Source: Phaeosaccion multiseriatum | Taxonomy: Eukaryota > Ochrophyta, other classes | Assembly (NCBI GenBank): GCA_965112735.1 | Contig: OZ218951.1 | Location: 1-64,000 of the forward strand | DNA: 64,000 bases | Reading direction: 5' to 3' | In this document: positions 46,478-59,781 of the stretch, piece by piece | Position numbering within the stretch: the stretch's first letter is position 1 | Layout: each line of letters opens with the position of its first letter | The notes under the pieces: model-generated | The model's input: the letters and a program-made list of their open reading frames with translations, nothing else | The model's database searches: none | What the model was told of the DNA's origin: nothing | Translations under genes and position numbers: made by a program

Positions 46478-48910
46478 ATGATGCGGCTGCTTCCAAGACC
46501 ATGTAGCCATGCTCCGGTGCTGTTGCTGCTCTTCCTCACCATCTTGTATAGGGCACATGGCTGGGGTCTGCTTTCCACCACAGTGCTTCCCTCTCGGAGC
46601 ACCACCAGCACACTCCGAGCGACAGCGCCCTCACGCACTCACTCGACATGGGTTGACGACACGGTCGGGGGACGGTGCGGCTCGGAGGAGCACAAGGAGC
46701 AGGGGCAAGTGGGGCTGGATGGCGCCGGGGGGCTGCTTGAGCAACTGGACCAGGCTCTGGTGGGGGGGATGGGGCAAGTTCCACCACGAGTCGAGCTGGG
46801 CCTGGGCTCGGCTGCTCTATCCAGTGCCATCGTGTCGGAGCTCGAGATAGTGAGTGCATGAGAGCTGATACCACTGTCATGCATCATTTGACTTGTAAGC
46901 AGCTTACTTGGCTGTCAGTGCCTGGAAGAGTGGACCATGCATACAACGAGCGTTTAAGCACCACCACCCCTCCCGACCTCTCGCAGGCGAGCATCCCTTT
47001 CCTGGAGGACTTGAAAAGAGCATTACTAGCAGTGCCTCGAGCAGGAGCAGACCCAGTTGCCACAGCCAGAGGCGATGCCGCCTTCCCGCTGGAGTACAGG
47101 GCGACACTGCTTTTTCTGGGCAGGCTGACAGCCAAGGTGAAGCAGCAACAGCCGGAGCTGTTCCCAGCCTTCAAACACGTGACCAAGAAGAACGGACTCA
47201 CGCGCCACATCCGCACAGTGGTGAGGGCCCGCGAGCCGACGGACGGGCGGCGGTGGGGGGGGGGAGGGGGCTCTCGTCAGTGTCCACAAAGAAGTGCTAA
47301 CATGGCAACTGCCCCCCCCCCTTGTCTCCTCCGGTGTGCAGGAGGAGGAGGGGCAGCCGGTGCTGAAGTCCAAGCGTGAGACTTGGGCACTCATGCTGGC
47401 CATCCAGCGCAGTCTCGCAGAGGCGGAGATGGTGCTCGCCACCTTCAACTTGCTCCCGGCCTGTCCGAGAGAGGGGAGGGGGGGGGGGGGCAGAGAGGGG
47501 GGGCGGGAGGCGAGCGTGCGGGAGGATTTTGTTTGGTCGGTTCGGCCTCTGCTGGAGCACTGTACAGGTACGGTCGTTTCAGCAAGGGAGAGAGGGAGAG
47601 AGAGAAGGAGGGAGACAGAGGAAGGGAAAGAGAGAATGAAAGAAAGAAACCTCATTGGCGCTGGCCCCACTCTGTCCCTTACTGCCACTGCTCCGCCTTT
47701 GCCCATCGCGGGATGAGGCCCTGCAGAGTCGCTACGGTCGCCTCCCTCCCTCGAGCCACTCTCACCTTTCAGTGCCGCCTCAGCATATGTGTCTGCAGCC
47801 CTGCTTACTTGCCCTGTTGCTGTCCTGTGTGCTGCTGCAGGGAAAGACCGGCCCGTAGAGTTGGCCGTCTTAGTGAGGGGCATATTCGGGCCTGAGTGGG
47901 GGCGGGGAAGACCCAACCCTCTCCTGCAAGGGCAAGGCTTGGGCGGATACCGATCTGTGACAGGGGCCTTCCCGAGAGGGGAGGCAAAGAGGAAGAGCGC
48001 AAGGGAGACAGCAGGAGGAGGGGGAAAGGGAAAAGGAGAAAGCGGCGGGGCAGAAGTAGCGACAGCAGCAGCAGCGACAGCAGCGAAGGCAGCTGATGGC
48101 CCTGGCCTGACGCGGGGGGCTCGTCTGGGGGCCCGTCTGGCATGGCCCATCATGGCCGTCGCCTTCAGGGCCTACACTTCCCACAGGGCCTACAGATCCC
48201 GCAGGCCTCCGGAGGGGACAGGGGTAAACAGTAAGGAGGAGGAGGAGGAGGAGGAGGAGGAGGAGGAGGAGGAGGAGGAGGAGGAGGCAGCGGTAGGGGC
48301 ACTATGGAGCTGCAGTAAGGAGGAGGAGGAGGCAGCGGACGCTGAGATGCGCTCTCTCGTCAGGCGCTTGTCGCAGGTAGGTAGGTAGGTAGGTAGGTAG
48401 GTAGGTAGGTAGGTGCTTGGTATGGAGGGGGGTGGGTACTTGGGTTGGTTGGTACGTTGCTTGATGTGTAAGCAGGCATGTAGGCAGGTAGGTGGGTAGG
48501 TAGATAGGCAGGCAGGTAGGCAAATAGGCCTACTGTAGACAGGTAGGTAGGTAGGTAGGTACGTAGGTAGGTACGTAGGTAGGTAGGTAGGTACGTAGGT
48601 AGGCGGGTACGTAGGTAGGCGGGTAGACAGGTGGGCTGGTAGGCTATGCTTAGGCACATCCCTGGGTGCGATGTGGGGCCTCTGTGTCGCAGGTACTCTG
48701 TCGCAGGTAGGTGGCGCTTCCCAACCGCTAGAGTAAGCTGCTGTCGTCCACTACTATCCGCTGCCGTCCACTGCCGTCCCTGCTCATGCCCTCTGTCCTA
48801 CCTCCCCCCTCCGTACCCTCTTTGTGCACCGGTCACGTATGCCTCCTGTAGGCCGACCCCGGCGGGGGAGCTTTGCGAGCGCTACACGACTGGCTCTGCC
48901 AAATGATGAG

Positions 48911-48963
<53 letters not shown>

Positions 48964-51628
48964 GGACGGTGAGAGAGACGGGGGGGCTCTTTCTCTCGAG
49001 GCGGTGGTGTCATAAGTGCGTGTATCAACTTCGCCACGTTGCGCCCCTGAGTTTGCTCCAATGCCTCCCCATCCTGTCCCTCCGTTGCTCCAATCCCTCT
49101 CCCTGCCTCAGCCCCCAGGACAGTGACGAGGCAGTGGAGGCAGGGGAAGAATGGACAGTTAATGAATGGTCAGGGACAGGGGCGGGGGAAGGCCTGCTCC
49201 GTTTGGGCCTGTTGCTGCGCACAATGTCCGGCGGCGGGCGGGAGGGGAGGGAGCTGCTTAGACACGTGCGCCTCGTCATGCTCGTGCCCAGCCTGATGGA
49301 GGGACTACCTTGTGACACGAAGGACGACCTAATTGACACAGCAGCAGGAGCCAGGAAAGCCTACGAGGCCTTGGTGCTGGAGAACGCCTCCCCGGGGGGG
49401 GGTGAGACGGAAGGAGTGCTTTCTGCGCCCCCGGGGGAGCGGGAGGAGGAGCTGAGCAGGCACCTCGACCAGGTGGGCATGATGGGGGAGATGACAAGGC
49501 GTATGTATGGGGTACCCCTTTAGGGTCACATGGGTCATACACTTGCACACATCCGTAATACGTGCGTTGCCGACTCGCCTGACTCGTACCTCGCTGCTCT
49601 ACTGCCGCTCGAAAAGAAGAGAGAGAACAAGTGTCTTCATATCGAAGGAGCGAGAGAATAGGTTTCTTCATGTCACCTCTCTCCCTCGTCTCATCTCACG
49701 CGCATGTTTTGCTTGTGCCGCACCTCCCCCTCCTCCCCCTCCCCGTGCGTGTGAAGGTGTTTGGGCGGTGCCTGGTGTCAGGCCTAGCCGCCCTCCTCGA
49801 GGTGCCCTCTCAGAAGCTGCTCACCCCCGCTAGCCTCGAGGCCACTTCCTCCCTGCTGCAGAGCTGGCGGGCCCCGCACCTCCTCCTGGCCTACTGTAGC
49901 ATGCATCAGGACGTTCACCCCAGTGTGGTGCGCAGCTTCAAGCGCTTCCTCAGAGCGCTGTTTTCTGTAACGGCAGACGCGGAGACGGAGGCGGAAACCC
50001 TCTTTGACATTCGCTTCCGAGACCCATTCAATGCCAAGCACCTCGCTCTCTTCTCGGAGGAGGTCCGCAGCAAGTGGGAAGGTGGGTGGAGGGGTGGAGG
50101 GGTGGAGTTTGGTGTGTTTGGTGCGTTTGGCTGTCTGTTGGTCTATATGCTTGTGGACGGACCTGTGCTATGCAAGTACTGTGTTGGAGCCTGACTGCAC
50201 AACTCAACGTCCGTCAGTCCGTCAGTAAGTCAGTCAGATCAAATTGCACCACGCTGATACCACCCTCCTGACACCGTCCCCTTCCCCTCTCCCCTCCCTG
50301 CCCTCTTCTCCTCCTCTGTGTTGGGTTTGCTGCTGCCTGCCCAATCCCTCAATGCCCAAGCGCAGATAGGGAGGGCGTCCTGGCGGGCACAAGCTCGGCA
50401 GAGGCCATTTTCTCGGTGGGGTCCTTGGGTGGCCGCTCTTGCATGGCCATCCTCCCGCAAAACAAAAGCGAGAACAGTGCGCTACTGGCCTACCTGCTGC
50501 AGGGCAACTGCCGCCTGCTGCTGGCCATGACTAGCGAGGATGAAGACCAGGCGGGCGGAGGAGGTGGAGGGAGTGGAGGGAGTGGAGGGGGGAGAGGGGG
50601 TCCCGCCGTGGCGGCCCGGGCGGTGGTTCGGCTTTTACTACGTCAGGACAATTCTCAGCCCGTGCTGTATATGGACAGCGTGTACTTCGCTGCAGGCCGG
50701 GATGAAGACGCGAAGGAGCGCCTCTGGAGGGAGGCGGAGAGACTCGGTAGCCAGGTGGGTGGGTGGGTGAGTGGGTGGGTGGGTCCAGGGGCGCTAGACT
50801 TGTTTGAGCGCAAAAGACACCTGAGTCGGTAGCACTTGGCAAAATAGTAGGACAAGTGTCCAGCGATGCTTCTGATCGGGTGGGCCCAGGTGGGTGGAGG
50901 CTTCAATCCCATTGATTGTCATCGCGGCATAGGCCGTGGAAAGGCCCGCTTCCATCCTCACTTGGGGCTCCTGTGGCCCACTCTGTGCACGACCCATACA
51001 CCTGCAGGTGGGCGTGCCTGTGTACCGAGCGACGAGCCGCATCCCCCGGCCCGCCCCCTCCGCGCACCCCCTGGGGCCGAGCCTCAACTCGGAGGAGGGG
51101 ATTCGGGACACGCTCGAGGGGGTGCTGCCAAAAGACACCACGTACGTGGGATGGATGGGAGGGGACGGCAGTAGATGACAGTGATTAACAATGAATGGGA
51201 GGGGATGACACTGGATGGCAGTGGAGGGGAGGGGAGATGGGCTGCTTTTCCGAGCCGTAGGTGGTGGCCCTTTCTGTCTGGCCGGCCATGTTTGAGAGCA
51301 CGCTGCCCCATGAGCGTTGCTGTTGCTGCTCCTCCCTCCCATCTGAACCGAGAGCCTGCCTGCCCCCTACTCCCCTCTGGACAGGGCCGTGGAGCTCGTG
51401 GAGGTGGACGGGCTCTCGGACTTCGTTTACTCCGACGGCGTGAACATCGGGCGAGGCCGTCTCGGCGCGCAAGGCCTTTTAGTGCGGCAGGGGAAGGGCG
51501 GAGACTCCTCTGCCATCCCTGGGCAGCCATCCGCTGCCATCCCTGGCTCCAACCGGCAGCTGTCCCTGGCGTTGCTCAACTACGAGGAGGAGGACGGCTC
51601 TGCACAAGTCAAGCGATCATTGGAGTAA
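46478..51628 (+). CDS. Unknown protein with N-terminal signal or plastid-type presequence, 10 exons
   Basis: Exons 46478-46849, 46987-47220, 47342-47567, 47841-48376, 48852-48910, 49124-49511, 49757-50081, 50366-50754, 51008-51141, 51385-51628; phases agree and sum to about 968 residues. The start carries a hydrophobic segment (HAPVLLLLFLTIL) followed by a Ser/Thr/Arg-rich stretch, like a signal peptide plus transit peptide in algae with complex plastids. The middle has a poly-Glu run coded by a GGA repeat (about 48226-48287) and Gly-rich inserts. The most ordered part is near the C-terminus: SCMAILPQNKSENSALLAYL, VVRLLLRQDNSQPVLYMDSV and VGVPVYRATS. I do not recognise a family. The GGG|GTACCC donor at 49511 is weak. 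Confidence 0.65.
48377..48640. repeat. TAGG tetranucleotide array in intron
   Basis: Degenerate (GTAG)n tract starting exactly at the 5' splice site of an intron of the plus-strand gene, so several overlapping GTAGGT sites could serve as donor. A second simple repeat, (GA)n at 48913-48961, follows the next exon directly. Confidence 0.85.
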
Positions 51629-52088
51629 GGGAGGGAGGGATGAATGACTCCATGGGCGAGCGAACCGTTCTGCTTCCCTCGCTGGGTGATGTTCATTCCA
51701 TGTCATGGGCATGAGATGAGCGGCCGATTGAGGCAAGCACCGTCCCCACATAAGGGTTAAGGGCAGACAGACAGACACCGAGCTTGTTTCGCTCCTGTCC
51801 TAGGAATAATGGGTCGACTCCGCTGCGAGAACCCCGCGCGGCGGCAAGTACTTCCCACTGACTTATTGTACAGCAGACAGATTAGGCACGAGAACATCGG
51901 TGTGGTGTGGTACAAACTGTGTAAGTAAACAAGTCACTTTCAAAACAGAGGTGGCCTCCCCTGTCCCCTCCGCTCTGGTGTTTGGCCTTCCTGCGTGTGG
52001 TATGGTGCACACTCTAGTGTGGAAGTCCGTTGAGTCCCCTGCCTGTGCCCTTTGTCTCCTACAGCCCATCCGGTCAGTCCGTGTACCC
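51629..52088. other. Convergent intergenic spacer
   Basis: About 460 bp between the stop of the plus-strand gene and the stop of the minus-strand coiled-coil gene. It must carry both 3' untranslated regions. I see no further gene or repeat in it. Confidence 0.5.
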
Positions 52089-53436
52089 TCAGACGAGGAG
52101 GTGAGCGTGGTCCTCCCCTGTGCCCTCCCACACGAGCGCAGTCCTGACGTAGAGCAGCACCAGCTCGTGCATTCGGAGGTCCAGGATCTTGCGCTGAAGG
52201 GAGGGGATGGCAGTGGATGTGATGTGATCCGCCATCGGACACGAGGGAGAGGGGCAAGAGGGTGGGGTGGAGAGAAGCACTGCGTGTTAGAGGAAGCCTT
52301 CCCCTATTGGCAGGTCGTAGCTCTCATTCCTTTCCTCCCCCCCCCCTATAAACTGGAACTGAGAACTGATACTCTCCTCCTCACCCCTCACCCCCCACCT
52401 GGTCGTCTGCCCGCCTGAGTCTGAGGCCCTGTCCATTGGACTGACTGCTGCCGCTGCTGCTGCTGCTACGCACAAGCACGGCCATACCCCAGAGCTCGTC
52501 CTCTAGCGCCTGAAGGGAGGGGAACAGAGCAGAACAGTTGGCAGAACAGTTGGCAGAACAGTTGGTGATGCCGAGTGGAGAAGACGCAAGTGCCCCTGTG
52601 TGCACTGTAAGAAGGCCCCTACTTCACCCTACGTAACGTCATGTACGTACCTGAGGGGACACGTGCCACTGAGTGCCCAGGAGGGTGTGCCCCGTCACCG
52701 CTGACCAGAACACGCGAGGGCCTTCACGCAAGAAAGCAAGCAGGCAGAGGGCACACGCAGCTCACGTCAGGCAAGCCAAGGCAAGGCAAGGCAATCGCTT
52801 AGTCTGGTACTCAACAGCTCAGCTCATGCAGAGAAGGGGAGTGGGAAGAAGGAGGAGGGAAGTGGGAGTCTGCCTTCCTTCCTGCCCTACTGCAAGAAGT
52901 TTCCACAGCCTCACCTACTCCTTTGGAGTATTTGAGTAGGTACAGAAGCTTCGGTATCGATCCCATTTATGTTCAAAAAACTGAGCCTCACCTGCACCGG
53001 TGTCGAAGGCCCCACTTGCGCTGGCCTGCACCTTCCCTGACTTACTGCCCCCCTTTGCTCCCACGCCCCACTTGGCCCGTGCGTTGATGCTGCTGCTGCT
53101 GCTGCTGCTCCTGCTGTTTCTGTCTCCACTATTGCTTCCTCTAGCAGCCCTGGTGCCCCCGTCTGCCCCACCCCCCTCCCTGGACAGACCCCTCCTCCTC
53201 TGCATCCACACGTCCTCCGCATCTTGCAGCAAAGACACGAGGCGGCTCCCGAGCACACGCGACGCGCGGGCCTTGTCCCCCGGGGTGGAGGCCGGGCCCA
53301 GCGACAGAGAAGAAAGGTCCGTGTCCGCGTTGTCGAAAACATTGGCCTCACGCTCCTCCCGCTCCTCCCGCTCCAGCAAGGACAGCGCCTCTCCGTGCGC
53401 CTTGCCCTTGCCGCCCTTGCCCTTCCTCCGCACGGC

Positions 53437-53473
<37 letters not shown>

Positions 53474-56400
53474 ATGCTGCCTCGCTGCTGCTTCTTCTTG
53501 GAGGAGGCTTTGGCTGTGCCTGTTGCTGTGGCTGTGGCGGCCCTCTCCTTCTCGAGCAGGGCCCGTATGCTCTCGTATGCCCTGAGGAACACGAGCAACA
53601 TCCACTTCAGAGCCCCGTGGGACGCATCGCGCAGCCGCTGCTGAAACTGCACATGCAAGGGGGTCACATACTGGTGAGTAGGAGAGCCGGGGAGGGGCGG
53701 GGGGCACACACACTCGCTCTGACTCTGAGGCTCGACATATTGAGCTCTGACTGCCTCCACCAACGCCTCGCTCAAGCCCACGCACGCGCCTGCACGCACT
53801 TGCTTACCTGCATCTTCTCCACACTGGTGAGGGGGGGGGGCGTGTAGTCCCTCCCGAAGGCCTCCCTGTGGTCAGCGTCGACGGTGCGGTGCAGCTGCTC
53901 CTGCACGCTGTACAGCTCCTCCGCGATGCGCCGCCGCACTGACCCAAGTAGCCTGAAGGTTAGGGTTAGCAGTGAGAGGGGTGGGCGGCAGTGGCATGGC
54001 AGGGGGGGTAAGGGGTTCGGGTTGGGGTATTGAGAAGGCAGAGAGCGAGAAAGAGTGAGAGAGAGAGCAAGGCAGCGAGGAAGTAAGGAAGGAAGAAGGA
54101 GGGACGGAAGGCAAAGGACCTGGTGTGTGTGTGAAGAACAAGACAATCCCAAGAGTCACCCCGAGAGCCGCTCCCCCCGCCCCCCCTCTGTACCTGGGCA
54201 GGGTCTCCAAGTCGCCGTGTTTGAGGTGCTGCAGCTGCGCGGCCCACTCCTCCCGGCCGTCGTAAGGCTGTGGCGGCGGGTAGGCGGAGAAGCCCTGTCC
54301 CACGCCATCCTGCTCCTCTTGCGGCTGCTCCTGCTGCTCCTGCGGCTGCTCCTGCTGCTGCCCGCATACCTGCGGCTGCGGTAGGCCGAAGTCGTCTGAG
54401 GCCCGGGCCGGCGTGAAGGGGAAGGGCGTGCCCCGAGATGCGGGTGTGGCGGGCGTGAAGGGAGAGGTCGGCCTTAAGGGGGAGGGAGAGCGCACCGTCT
54501 GCCTTGCCCCTTGCTCCTCTGTCTGCCCCTCGTCCTGCGGCTGCGTTGGCTGTGTCTGTGTCTGTGTCTGCTGAGGCGGCGGCGGCGATGGAGGGAGGGA
54601 CTGCCGCGGAGGAGAAGGCGAAGGCTGTGCCGCTAATTGCTGCTGCTGGCGCTGTATCACCAACTGCTGCTGCTGCTGGGTCCTGAGCATGTCGACCTCC
54701 AAGCGCGTACGGTCGAGCTCTCTCTGAGTCACCAAGTGCTCCTGCTGCGACGCCACCAGGCTCCTCTGTTGCTGCCCGCCCTCCTCGCGCAGCCGCTGCA
54801 GCTCCCCCTGGGCCTGCGTGTGCTGTATCACTAACTGTTGCAGCTCCCCCTCCCTCCTCCTCTCCTCGGCCCGCCTCTGTTCCCTCTCGGCCTTTGCCTC
54901 CCTATCCAGCGCGGCCTGCACGCCATCCCTCCACCAACAAAACGCCTCCCTGGTGCGGTCCTCCCTCTGCTCCTCCAGTCTGCGCCTCACCACCCTCTTG
55001 GCGAGCGTCATGTGTGCCTGTGCCCTGCCCCTGCCCGCCTCCTCCAGCGCTTGTCGCGTGTGCTCCTCTTTCTCCTCCAGCGCTGCCTGGCAGCGGAGGG
55101 CCTCTTCCTTCGCCTCTCTCTCAAGCGCAAGCTCCGCCAGCCCCTCCTCCTCCCTCTTCAGTCCGGCCTCTCGCTGCTCGATGAGGCCATCTCTCTCCTT
55201 CCTCAGCGCCTCCCCCTCCTTCCTCAGCCCTTGCGCCACGCCCACCAAGCCCGCAGAGTGCCATCTGTCGAACGCCCCGCCCAGCAGGGTGGGGAAGTCT
55301 GGTGGTAAGGCCCCACCCCCCTCCCCCTCCTCTTCTCCCTCTGCTGCTGCCGTATCACCACCTGCCGCAGTAAGCTGGTACGGGGCGGCTCTAGCGGCGT
55401 TGTGGCGGGCGGCAAGAGCGACAAGGGTGTCCCTGCGGTCTTTGGCAAGGGCCTCTCGCTCCAGAGCCTCCGCATGTGCTGCCTCCAGCGCCGCGTGAAC
55501 AATGAGCCTGCGCAGATGGCAGTGGATGGGGTACACAAGATGGGCATATGGCAGTGGACGGGTTCAGAGGCGAGGCAGGCCAGCAGGTGTGCGTGTGTGT
55601 CGCGTGTGGGCAGGGCAGGCGCAGAGAGAGAGAGAGAGCAGTTGGAGGAGAGAGCAGGAGTCGGGAGAGAGGCGGGTGGGCGGCGGCACAGAGGCGACAG
55701 ACAGGCGGACGCTGACGCTGACCACTCACCGCCTCCAGGCCGGCGCCAGGCGGCGTTTGCGGACTTGGGAGGAGATGGAGCCCAATCTGTGAAGGGCGAA
55801 CTGTCGCCGAAGCTGTTGCAAGTACCCGAGCAGGAAGCAGCGCACACAAGAGTCGGCGGGGGGCGGGTGGTGCGTCAGGCACGGCAAAGGAAGGGCAGAG
55901 AAACGCGGCCACACAACGACACGGCTCTACATGGTGGCACCCCCCTGTCCTGAGACCCCCCACCTTGTGCAGCTTGGCGTGGCTGGAGGCGGCCTCCGCT
56001 CCGAAGTCGTCCCTCTGCTCTCTGACGCTTCGCAGCTCCTGCCTCAGCCCCGCCAGAGCGCCCTCATGCACGTTGGCGGCGGCGGCCATCTCGGTCCTGA
56101 CACCCGCCAGCGTCACGCGGGACAGCTCCAGGTCCCTGGGGGGGGGCGGGGGAGGGCAGCGTGGCGGGAGTAGGGGTGTAGGGATCAGAGCTTCTTCATG
56201 CTCATTCCATTCGGAAAGCAGGCATACGGGCACGGGGCCGTCGCTCGCCGAGTGAAGTGCGAGCCCGCTCATCCTTCGCCCTCTCTTCCTCGAGACCCTC
56301 ACTAGTGTAGGGTGAAGATGGGCTTGCCTTGCTTAGGGCTGGGCTACCTTAGGGCTTAGGGTTTGCCCTGCTTACCTTGTGAGCTTGGCGTTCTCGTGCT

Positions 56401-57631
56401 GCGCTTCTGCTTGGTGCCCCTGTGCGGTCAGCAGCTTGGCCCTCACGTTGGTGAGCTCCCTCTGAGCAAAGTCCTGCGCCGCCTGCCCCCTGCCCAGCTC
56501 CAAGCGGGCCTCCTTGCTCTCGCGCCGCACCTCCCTACAGGAGAGGGCAGGAAGGGTAGCGTTGGGGTCATCATCAGAGAGAGATACACCAGAGAGAGGG
56601 GGGGGGGAGAGGTATAGCGCAAGATACGAAGACGGAGAGACAGAGAAACAGACAGGAGCGAGGAGAGAGCGAGAGAGTCGCGCACCTGAGGCTGGCGCTG
56701 AGCGAATCTCTGCTCTGTCTGAGCTTAGTCACCTCCATCAGCGCCTCCACTTGCCGCTCGTCCTCCGGGGGAGGCCTAGGGCGGGGGTGGGGCTGGTGGC
56801 AAGTGGCCAGCATGAGCCGGTTCACCTCCCCCTTGAGCCGAGACACCTTCTGGCGGGAAGAGCTCATACTCAGAGCAAGCTGACCTGCCATGGAGTCCGC
56901 CTGGAGGTGGGGGAGGGGTTTGAGGGTCGAGGGTGGAGCGTTGAGGCTTTTCGGGGGGCTTGCGCGAGCATGGCACTCGGAGGACAAGATGCTGGCATGG
57001 CATAGAACGGAAAGAGTGCCGAGTTTGGCCATGTACGTACGTGCGCCTTAGCCTCCGAGGCCTCCCCCGCCGCCCTCCTTACGGCGCTTTGCAACCGTTG
57101 CGAATGGCGCTGGTTGGCGTGGCGTTCGTGCCTCAGGCGCGAGTCGCACTCGCTTACCGTGGCGTCCAGGGCCCCCAGGTGGTCTCGCTCCAGCTGGGCA
57201 CTCTGCTCGAGATTCTGCTTGACCTGAGGAAGGGGAGAGGGACTGGGAATGAGTAAGGGGTCTGGACAGTCTATCTCTGTGTCCGTCAGTCGGGCCTTAT
57301 TTGTCGATCTTAGACATAAAGATGAGATGTTTGATTGCGAGAGAAAAGGAGTAGAGATACTTTGCGACAGAGAAAGATGGATATTGCGGAGAGAGGGAGC
57401 ATCATGATTGCCACGCACCTCCAAAGCAAGCTCTCTCTCCAACCTGACCAGCTGTGACTCGGTCTCTCCAGCGTCCCTCCAGCGCAAATGAGAGGAGGAA
57501 CTCCCCCTACACGGGGAAGGAGAGGAGAAGAATGCGGCCGTCATTGTCTTCTCCCCCTCTCTCTCGATCTTTGAAGCTGCTCTGAGGGAGCGAGGTACAA
57601 ACCGTCCCAGTTTCAGTTTTTCCCTTTGCAC
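52089..57631 (-). CDS. Long coiled-coil protein, multi-exon, possibly cytoskeletal
   Basis: The exon chain runs from about 57.6 kb (start Met at 57631 or 57544) to TGA at 52089. Well-supported junctions include 57419/57223, the donor at 57041, TLLGTQWHVSPQ joined to ALEDELWG, and RADDQ joined to RKILDLRMHEL. Most of the protein is Glu/Arg/Gln/Leu-rich heptad-like sequence (for example ALEEKEEHTRQALEEAGRGR, QQRRAEERR stretches, poly-Gln). Two motifs, AFDRWHSAGL and AFCWWRDGVQ, resemble centrin-binding SFI1-type repeats (AFxxW). After a Pro-rich linker and a Ser-rich segment, the C-terminus is compact (HELVLLYVRTALVWEG). I infer a structural role; the exact family and several middle exon edges are uncertain. 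Confidence 0.6.
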
Positions 57632-57846
57632 TGTTTGCTGCCATCCCGACTATTCGCTAACACCCAATTGTTTGATTTATTCGAGTTCACAATCCCCTAC
57701 AGTACGGCTCTTGTACGGCTCTTACACCAGGCAGGCGCTTTATTCGTAGAATCAAACCATCATCTCGAAGGCGAAGGGCGAGCGTGGTGCACTCTGCCCC
57801 CCCCCCCTTCAGCTGCCATCTTGCCATGCCTTCAGCCCCCCCCCCT

Positions 57847-59178
57847 TCAATTGTTCTTGTCGATCTTGATCTTGCGCTTGGCCCGCTTGGTGCGGCGGCT
57901 GCTGCTACTGCTGCCTGCGAAGAGCTCGTCCTTGAACGCAAAGACGCCGAGACAGGCCTAGGGCGCGAGGAAGAGAGAGCCATGGACAGTGAGGAGGGAG
58001 GGAGGGCGGGAGTGGGAAGAAGTGAGAGCAGGGTGAGCGTGAGCGTGGCCTATCTCTAGCGAGACGAGAGGGCACGCAAAAGTCAGAGCATCACCCTCCT
58101 GACCCTTCAGAGCTCGATTGACCCCGGGCAAAGGACGAAGGAAAGGGAGGAGGCTAGAAGCAGGCTGCCAACTCCTACACAGCCTCGCAGGTGGAGGACA
58201 AGCGCGACACAGACGAATGACTACCCATCTTAAGGAGCGGGAGCGCAATGACTACCCCATCTTCTCGCGGAGGGTGGGCCTAGCACACTGCACCAAGGCC
58301 CGCACATCCCCTCCCCCGCCTCCAAGAATGGCCTCCCCTCGACCGGTGCTTCCTCTCTCCCTCCGGGCTCACAAGGGCTGAACGGAGAACCAACCCACTC
58401 ACCATCATGGCGGCCATGGCGTACGCAAGGTACTGCACAAAGGTGCCGTTCTCGAACATATCGTCCGATTGAGAGAGCTGAGGGGCGAGGGAAGGGGGGG
58501 AGGGGACTCATCTCAGTCAGAAGACAGACGGGACCACGAATCGGAGTCTTCGCACGGACACTCGAGCAAGAGAGCGGGGGCGGGCACAGGCCAGGGGGCG
58601 CAGTACAGCTCACCCTGTGAGACGGGGGGGGAGTGGACGAACCCAATACACTTCACCCCGCCCCACTCACTCATTCGCAAACTCATTCGCAAACTCACTC
58701 ACTCACTCACTCACTCACCCTCTTGATGTCGTTCTTGGTATTGTAGGTCTTACCCCCCCCCGGGTACTTCCCCTCGAGCTTCTGCGCAGCCAAAGCCTCC
58801 ACCCTTCTCAGCAACTCGTCCTCCTCGCTCCCCTCCATATCTCTGAGCCGAAGCAGCACAGAAGAGGGGATGGGGCAGAGGGAGGAGCTTATTACAGAGC
58901 AGACCACATCTAAGTGCTCCCCCTCCCCGCTCAGCCGTCTCGTGCATACGCTCCCCATGCCTCGTCCCATCGGTTCAGACCTGCCGCGGCCCTGCTCCTC
59001 GATAAAAAGAGCCCAACGATTGTACGAGTGCACTGACCAAAGCCCTATCTTGCAGTGCACTTACACCGACCTGAACTTCTCGTCATCCCCGTCCTCTCCC
59101 TCCTTCTCAAGCCGATCTACCGTCTCTGCCTCCTTCTCAGCCATGACCTTCGGGTGGCGGTGCGGGGAGAAGAGGGGA

Positions 59179-59211
<33 letters not shown>

Positions 59212-59610
59212 GAAGGGTATAAAAAAAAAAACTTAGATGGATGCATTTAGAGAGTGGGAGAAAAAGGGAGAGAAGAGGGATGGAGAGAATACCAATCAGT
59301 GAGCCTGTCTAGACCAATCAAAGGGCGTGTCGAGACCCTGTCTCACCTCGTTCATGGCCTGCATCTCTGCCAGCCTGACGTCTGTCTCCGTAGGCTCGCC
59401 CGCCCTACGATTGCGTCGGTTCTCCGCCCTGTTGCGCTGGGCCTCCGCGGGAAGGGCCTTGTGAGAGAGCAGCAGGGCCGGAAGAACAAGCACGGAAGAC
59501 ACGAGACATAGAGATCGCGGAGATGCTTGGGCTGGAGCAAGGGACAGGACGAGGAAGAGGAGGAGGAGGAAGGGGCCCGCAAAGAGCACGAGCGAGGTGG
59601 GTCCTCGCAT
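57847..59610 (-). CDS. Small secretory-pathway membrane protein (paralogue 1)
   Basis: Five exons: 59347-59610, 59071-59147, 58719-58842, 58403-58477, 57847-57957; phases agree and give 216 residues. A signal peptide (PFLLLLFLVLSLAPAQA) and a second hydrophobic stretch (LVSSVLVLPALLL) are followed by a charged helical region, then a C-terminal membrane segment YLAYAMAAMMACLGVFAFKD and a Ser/Arg/Lys-rich tail. The exon plan and the C-terminal hydrophobic-FAFKDEL pattern match the divergent neighbour at 60175, suggesting distant paralogues. The two signal-like stretches could also be a signal plus transit peptide. Function unknown. Confidence 0.75.
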
Positions 59611-59781
59611 GGCGCGTGTGCTCTCCCTGAGGGAGGTTCTAGAGGGGGAGACTCTCCTTCCCTTACCCCTGCCCCCGTAGTGCTTGTTGTGAGTAGTATA
59701 GGCGATGGTAGGGAAGGGTTTACTCTTCTATCTGGTTGGGGGGCGTCGGATTCGCAGGTTGCGACACTTTTACATAAGGCA

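Noticed and set aside
44140-46502. Candidate minus-strand gene from Ser/Ala-rich ORFs at 44.1-44.5, 45.15-45.46 and 46.25-46.5 kb
   Set aside because: No motif, no consistent chain of splice phases and no similarity among pieces that I can see.
48190-48659. Pro/Thr/Tyr-Leu repeat ORFs (YLPTYLPTYLPT)
   Set aside because: They are the reverse strand of the TAGG microsatellite in an intron.
53955-53970. Interstitial telomere sequence GGTTAGGGTTAG
   Set aside because: Only two units within an intron of the coiled-coil gene; too short to be distinguished from chance or simple repeat.
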